Source of the DNA: JAXFQS01 sp034178815
GTDB lineage: Bacteria; Verrucomicrobiota; Kiritimatiellia; RFP12; DVOR01
Assembly (NCBI GenBank): GCA_034178815.1
Contig: JAXFQS010000076.1
Span: 1-16,364 of the forward strand
DNA length: 16,364 nucleotides
Reading direction: 5' to 3'
A program made the translations under genes and the position numbers. Shown here one piece after another: positions 16,290 through 16,364 of this stretch (position 1 is the first letter of the stretch; every line of letters starts with the position of its first letter). The notes beneath the pieces were generated by a model. That model worked only from the letters and a program-made list of their open reading frames with translations. It searched no databases and was not told the DNA's origin.

Positions 16290-16332
16290 CCGGACGAGTA
16301 GTGCATGTGGGCCAGCGAGCGGAGTTGAGAAG

Positions 16333-16364
16333 ATGGGAAAACGGAAAGATTTGTCCAAGATTAT
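16333..16364 (+). CDS. Start of an unidentified gene, cut by the window edge
   Basis: An ATG at 16333 opens the reading MGKRKDLSKI before the window ends. GGAG at 16321-16324 stands eight bases upstream, a good Shine-Dalgarno, and a promoter candidate lies about 160 bases upstream. Ten residues are too few to name a family. The basic start would suit a DNA-binding protein, but that is no more than a guess. Confidence 0.45.
   Translation, partial: MGKRKDLSKI

Noticed and set aside
1..16364. CRISPR array, integrase, transposase or prophage gene
   Set aside because: No regularly spaced direct repeats and no recombinase or phage protein was found on either strand.

Overview
The window looks like a stretch of chromosome from an uncultured member of the PVC group (Planctomycetes-Verrucomicrobia-Chlamydiae), most likely Kiritimatiellota or a related Verrucomicrobia/Lentisphaerae lineage. 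This is an inference. It rests on a DUF1559-like prepilin with an 'H-X9-DG'-type C-terminus, a giant secreted protein mixing beta-helix, BACON-like, InlB-like and lamin-tail-like modules, and moderately high GC. There is no rRNA or other phylogenetic marker to confirm it.

Layout. The left edge (1-204) holds the last 67 residues of a GH78 alpha-L-rhamnosidase-like protein. A gap of about 520 bases without a credible gene follows. It holds degenerate GGGAAC-type repeats, a near-perfect palindrome (581-602) and, at its end, a good sigma70-type promoter (TTGACT-N17-GATAAT, 667-695). From that promoter four genes run on the plus strand: a type IV prepilin-like protein (728-1549), a 4171-residue secreted modular protein (1563-14078), a two-helix membrane protein with a YdcF/ElyC (DUF218) domain (14081-14830), and an EpsN/PglE-like sugar aminotransferase of the DegT family (14833-15924). 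The gaps between them are 13, 2 and 2 bases, so they very probably form one operon. The last two genes have no clear Shine-Dalgarno and may depend on translational coupling. After the aminotransferase come about 400 noncoding bases with another copy of the gap repeat, a second promoter candidate, a possible structured 5' leader, and the first codons of a further gene at the right edge.

How the genes may work together (inference). The pseudopilin would act in a type II secretion/type IV pilus-like apparatus. The giant protein would be a surface or released binding protein. The ElyC-like protein and the EpsN-like aminotransferase point to envelope glycan work, the latter to 4-amino-4,6-dideoxy sugar nucleotides such as bacillosamine precursors. 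The cluster could thus make a large surface protein together with part of the sugar chemistry that decorates it or the cell surface.

The most notable signals are: (1) a run of ten G within the aminotransferase gene, just after the catalytic lysine, where gain or loss of one G gives a stop codon within a few codons (candidate phase-variable switch); (2) the giant protein's internal architecture, with a ~400-residue module present twice and a ~400-residue module present three times, neither of which I can name as a whole; (3) inverted repeats around the operon promoter; (4) a repeat family shared by the two noncoding gaps.
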